From contig JALRFZ010000721.1 of NCBI GenBank assembly GCA_023253615.1, forward strand, positions 1 to 8,176: DNA of 8,176 nucleotides, in the 5' to 3' direction. Positions 5,802-8,176 of this stretch are shown here, one piece after another. Every line of letters begins with the position of its first letter. Position 1 is the stretch's first letter. The translations under genes were made by a program, and so were the position numbers. Origin of the DNA: Verrucomicrobiales bacterium (lineage in GTDB: Bacteria > Verrucomicrobiota > Verrucomicrobiia > Verrucomicrobiales > DEV007). The notes beneath the pieces were generated by a model that saw only the letters and a list, made by a program, of their open reading frames with translations, ran no database searches and was not told the origin of the DNA.

Positions 5802-7498
5802 CAGCGAGGCCCTCCCTTCTCCGATGGCACCAGATCGACGTGTTTGTAAGGCCGGTGGTCGAGCAGGGTCGGATGCCAGTTCCTCACATCCGGATGCAGC
5901 AGGTAGACCCGCGTGTACCAGTAGATCGGCAGGATGGGCACCTCGTCGAGGAGGATGGCCTCGGCCTCGCGCATTTTCTCGAGACGCGCCGCGGGATCAC
6001 TGAGGAGGGCGCTTTCCCTGAGGAGGCGGTCGTATTCCGGATTCGCCCATCCGGTGTAGTTGTTCGAGTCGCCCGTGCGCCAGATGCTGAGGAAGGTGTA
6101 GGGATCGACGTAGTCGCCGATCCATCCGGCGCGCGAGACGTCGTAGCGGAGATCCTGCGTCGTTTGTTGGAAGACCTTCCATTCCTGGTTCTCGATCTTC
6201 ACCTTCTCGATCCCGAGATGTTTCTTCCACATGTCCTGGATCGCCACGGCGATGTTGCGGTGCGACTCGAGGGTGTTGAAAAAGAGGGTGAATTCGGGCA
6301 CGTCCTTCCCGCTCGCATAGCCGGCTTTCCGCAGATGCTCGCGCGCCTTCTCCGGATCAAACCCGATCATCCGTGGCGGATCGTAGCCGCCCTCGGCCGG
6401 CGGGGTGAAGCCGTAGGCCGGCACCTGTCCGGCCCGCGTCACATACTTCACGATCGTCTCCTGATCGATCGCGCGGGAGAGGGCGCGACGGAACTCGACG
6501 TTGTCGGTCGGCGTGCGGGTCACGTTGCAGCGGTAGAAATACGAGCCGTTGTAGGTCTCGGCGCGGAGAGGGGAATCGGGCATCGCCCGGTACTTCGCGA
6601 TCAAACTCTCCGGGAACGCGTAGGAGAGGTGGATGAGTCCGTTGCGGAAGGCTTTCTCCTCCGTGAAGGGACTCTCGATCGGGTAGAAGTCGATGCCGTT
6701 CGGTTTCACGTTCGCCGCGTCCCAGTAGTGTGGATTGCGCCGCACCTTGACGTGTGCGTTGATGCGCCACTCGGTCAATCGGAAGGCTCCGTTGCTGACA
6801 TGGTTTCCCGGCTTCTGCCACGCCGTATAGCTGTCCGTCATCGATCCGAATTTCTCGATCGTGGGCTGGTGCACCGGCAGCCAGGTGGTGTGTTTGACGA
6901 CGTCCGGGAAATAGGGGGCGGGTGCCTCGAGGGTGCAGACGAGCTCGTGATCGCCCACGGCTTTCACGCCGACCTCCGCGAAGTCCGCGATCTTTCCCGT
7001 GTTGAAAGCCTCGCCGTTTTTCAGGAAAAACAACATCGAGGCATAGGGCGAGGCCGTTTTCGGATGGAGGGCGCGGTGGTAGGAGTAGACGAAATCACGG
7101 GCGGTGACGGGATCGCCGTTCGACCATTTCGCGTCCTTGCGGAGAAAGAAGCGCCATTCGGAAAAGTCGGCGTTCGGCTCCCATCGTTCCGCGACGCCGG
7201 GCTCGTGGATCGCGTCGTTCGACGGGTGGTTGATGACGAGTCCCTCGAAGAGCGCGCGGAGGATGTTCGCATCGCCAACGGAAGAGACGATATGCGGATC
7301 GAGCGCCTTCGGCTCGGCCCCGTTGCCGAGGAGGAGGATCTTTTCCCGTGTGGCCCGGTCGACGCGGGTTTCCGGGCGGCAGGAGGCGAGGGGGAGGATC
7401 AGAAGCGAGCAGAAGAGAACCGGCCCGAGGAAGAGACCGAAGAGGGTCTGGTGCGGCACTTGACCCGGTTGGGTCTCTGTTCGGACGGGGCGGGGCAT
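5801..7498 (-). CDS. oppA: Peptide-binding lipoprotein, OppA type (solute-binding protein family 5)
   Basis: From the ATG at 7498 this encodes 565 residues. Residues 18-40 form a lipoprotein signal ending in the lipobox L-A-S-C, so C40 should be lipidated and the protein anchored in a membrane facing the periplasm. The family 5 binding domain fills most of the rest: GNGAEPKALDPHIVSSVGD near the start, LRALFEGLV, WSNGDPVTARDFVYSYHR, NGAFRLTEW (236-244), and GWIGDYVDPYTFLSIW (458-473). The aspartate in GDYVDP (D462) corresponds in my reading to the OppA aspartate that holds the peptide amino end, which favours peptide as ligand; dipeptide or other ligands remain possible. A TTG at 7543 in the same frame would add 15 residues before an already long signal, so ATG 7498 is preferred. 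It is the first gene of oppA-oppB-oppC and divergent from an ABC-2 permease gene. Confidence 0.93.
   Translation of the reverse strand: MPRPVRTETQPGQVPHQTLFGLFLGPVLFCSLLILPLASCRPETRVDRATREKILLLGNGAEPKALDPHIVSSVGDANILRALFEGLVINHPSNDAIHEPGVAERWEPNADFSEWRFFLRKDAKWSNGDPVTARDFVYSYHRALHPKTASPYASMLFFLKNGEAFNTGKIADFAEVGVKAVGDHELVCTLEAPAPYFPDVVKHTTWLPVHQPTIEKFGSMTDSYTAWQKPGNHVSNGAFRLTEWRINAHVKVRRNPHYWDAANVKPNGIDFYPIESPFTEEKAFRNGLIHLSYAFPESLIAKYRAMPDSPLRAETYNGSYFYRCNVTRTPTDNVEFRRALSRAIDQETIVKYVTRAGQVPAYGFTPPAEGGYDPPRMIGFDPEKAREHLRKAGYASGKDVPEFTLFFNTLESHRNIAVAIQDMWKKHLGIEKVKIENQEWKVFQQTTQDLRYDVSRAGWIGDYVDPYTFLSIWRTGDSNNYTGWANPEYDRLLRESALLSDPAARLEKMREAEAILLDEVPILPIYWYTRVYLLHPDVRNWHPTLLDHRPYKHVDLVPSEKGGPR
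5810..5816 (-). promoter_or_regulatory. Ribosome binding site of oppB inside oppA
   Basis: GGGAGGG on the minus strand ends 8 nt before the oppB ATG. It is the only strong Shine-Dalgarno I see in the window, and it belongs to an internal operon gene; the genes that head transcription units lack one. Confidence 0.6.
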
Positions 7499-7508
7499 GT
7501 GGTCGTGA

Positions 7509-7537
7509 AGTCTTGGCCCGAAACGGCTCGGTTTCAA
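7509..7537 (-). promoter_or_regulatory. Candidate oppABC promoter with an internal dyad
   Basis: On the minus strand TTGAAA (7532-7537, five of six to the -35 consensus) is followed after 17 bp by AAGACT (7509-7514, three of six to -10). Ten bases then separate it from the oppA ATG at 7498, giving a leader of only a few nucleotides. A dyad, GAAAC and GTTTC with a 6-bp centre (7520-7535), overlaps the -35 box and spacer, where an operator would lie. The -10 box is weak, so this is tentative. Confidence 0.3.
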
Positions 7538-7602
7538 TCGCAAAGCGCGGCAACGGAGGAATCTGCGAAAGTGCCGGGCGGGACAGGCAGGGGCCTCTCC
7601 CT

Positions 7603-7638
7603 ACCTGAAGCATGACCTGAAGCACGACCTGAACCACG
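7603..7638. repeat. Three tandem 12-bp repeats in the oppA/ABC-2 permease intergenic region
   Basis: The units are ACCTGAAGCATG (7603-7614), ACCTGAAGCACG (7615-7626) and ACCTGAACCACG (7627-7638). Neighbouring copies differ at one position each and there is no gap between them. The array is 85 bp upstream of the promoter of the permease gene and about 65 bp upstream of the candidate oppA promoter. It may be a regulator-binding array, a slippage product, or part of a dispersed repeat together with the adjoining hairpin. Confidence 0.85.
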
Positions 7639-7654
7639 GATGCCGGAGGCATCC
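7638..7654. repeat. Perfect 7-bp inverted repeat (hairpin) abutting the tandem repeats
   Basis: GGATGCC (7638-7644) and GGCATCC (7648-7654) form a perfect stem around a GGA loop, starting at the last base of the tandem repeat array. Seven matched pairs with a 3-nt loop is a compact hairpin of the kind seen in REP-like elements. It lacks a T-tract and follows no gene on either strand, so it is not a standard terminator. Confidence 0.7.
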
Positions 7655-7669
7655 CGGAGCGACGGGGTG

Positions 7670-7680
7670 CCGGGTTCCGG
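7670..7680. repeat. Short CCGG-GTT-CCGG dyad
   Basis: CCGG (7670-7673) and CCGG (7677-7680) flank GTT. CCCGG (7653-7657) can also pair with CCGGG (7670-7674). It seems to belong with the preceding hairpin as one dyad-rich block; alone, it could be chance in GC-rich DNA. Confidence 0.4.
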
Positions 7681-7722
7681 GCAGAGAATCCCGCGCCGGA
7701 TCGGAGATCCTTCGACACCTCC

Positions 7723-7752
7723 TTGACCACCCGCCTTTCAGGCTCGTAAACT
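7723..7752 (+). promoter_or_regulatory. Sigma-70-like promoter of the ABC-2 permease gene
   Basis: TTGACC (7723-7728, five of six) and TAAACT (7747-7752, four of six) are 18 bp apart. The start codon at 7764 lies 11 nt after the -10 box, so the leader would be about 4-5 nt, with no room for a Shine-Dalgarno and none visible. Confidence 0.55.
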
Positions 7753-7763
7753 CACCGCACTCC

Positions 7764-8176
7764 ATGCTCTTCCTCCGCCAACTGGGTTGGGAACTTTTCC
7801 GCCTCTTCGCCCGCCGCCGCACCTATATCGGCTTCGGGGTCTTTCTGGCGGTGGAGATCCTCTTCTATTGGCTCTGGACGCGGGAACGCTCGCAGGAGGG
7901 CATGGAGCGTTTCATCGAGCGCATCGCGGGCGGTTTCGACGAATATTTTTCGGCCCTGACCCTGGGCTTCCTCATCGTCACCTTCACGATGCTCCTGCTC
8001 GGGGTCGTTTTTGTCTCGCTGATCTCGGGGGACATCCTCGCGAAGGAAACCGAAGATGGAAACCTGCGCCTCCTCCTCGCGCGTCCGGTCTCGCGATTCC
8101 GTCTGCTGATGGTGAAATTCCTTTCCTGCCAGATCTACACGACGGTGCTCTTCCTCTTTGTCGGTGTCACCGCCTT
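7764..8176 (+). CDS. ABC-2 type transporter permease, N-terminal part (runs off window)
   Basis: The frame is open from the ATG at 7764 to the window end, giving 137 residues. TM1 lies at about 21-38, TM2 at about 63-88 and the start of TM3 at about 118-137. Between TM2 and TM3 is the family signature of ABC-2 permeases: SGDILAKETEDGNLRLLLAR (88-107) followed by PVSRFRLLMVKF, where a conserved E-x-G-x-L-x-x-L-L-x-x-P-V-S-R pattern is seen. Such permeases work with a separate ATPase in export or in membrane processes, as in gliding or copper-associated NosY-like systems; the substrate cannot be judged. Its ATPase partner is not in the window and would be expected nearby, either beyond the right edge or elsewhere. 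The start is supported by the nearby promoter and the typical short cytoplasmic N-terminus. Confidence 0.85.
   Translation, partial: MLFLRQLGWELFRLFARRRTYIGFGVFLAVEILFYWLWTRERSQEGMERFIERIAGGFDEYFSALTLGFLIVTFTMLLLGVVFVSLISGDILAKETEDGNLRLLLARPVSRFRLLMVKFLSCQIYTTVLFLFVGVTA

Noticed and set aside
7499..7543. TTG start for oppA, adding 15 residues
   Set aside because: It would lengthen an already long lipoprotein signal and overlap the candidate promoter. ATG 7498 is adequate.
5840..7615. A 591-codon open frame on the plus strand opposite oppA
   Set aside because: It is a mirror of oppA codon bias, with repetitive Arg/Glu/Val/Gly composition and no family match. oppA itself is unmistakable.
7601..7822. 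A small minus-strand frame ending in repeated Phe-Arg-Ser-Cys
   Set aside because: The repeated residues are just the 12-bp tandem repeats translated, and the frame overlaps the start of the ABC-2 permease gene.

Overview
The window is GC-rich with strong G/C preference at third codon positions. It holds seven protein genes or gene fragments. A secreted arylsulfatase next to a Gfo/Idh/MocA oxidoreductase, plus an ECF-type sigma factor of a kind common in Verrucomicrobiota and Planctomycetota, suggests a member of that superphylum, more likely Verrucomicrobiota. This is inferred from gene types; there is no rRNA or other direct taxonomic marker. No tRNA, rRNA, CRISPR array, transposase or phage gene was seen.

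Left part (1-2063, minus strand): a signal-peptide-bearing sulfatase of the arylsulfatase B-like type, followed 90 bp downstream by the N-terminal part of an NAD(P)-dependent Gfo/Idh/MocA oxidoreductase that runs off the window. Together they look like a small glycan or sulfated-sugar unit.

Middle part (2098-3864, plus strand): divergent from the sulfatase is an AraC-type regulator whose reading frame is broken by one in-frame TAG between its N-terminal domain and its C-terminal DNA-binding domain. It is annotated as a pseudogene, with sequencing error or recoding as alternatives. It is followed by an intact ECF-like sigma-70 family factor with a TACAAT box 7 nt ahead of its ATG, an arrangement that suggests a leaderless mRNA.

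Right part (3901-7498, minus strand, convergent with the sigma gene): an oligopeptide uptake cluster, oppA-oppB-oppC. It encodes a lipoprotein-type family 5 binding protein and two inner-membrane permeases. oppA and oppB overlap as TGATG, and oppB and oppC are 5 nt apart. The oppD and oppF ATPases are not in the window.

End (7499-8176): a 265-bp divergent intergenic region carries three tandem 12-bp repeats, a perfect 7-bp hairpin directly abutting them, further CCGG dyads, and a good sigma-70-like promoter. That promoter reads into an ABC-2 type permease that is truncated by the window end.

Most of the window is ordinary biology and I see no clear new system. The points that best repay a second look are the nonsense-interrupted AraC gene, the repeat-plus-hairpin element at about 7603-7680, the atypical C-x-Q-x-R formylglycine motif of the sulfatase, and promoters placed so close to start codons that leaders would be absent or only a few nucleotides long.
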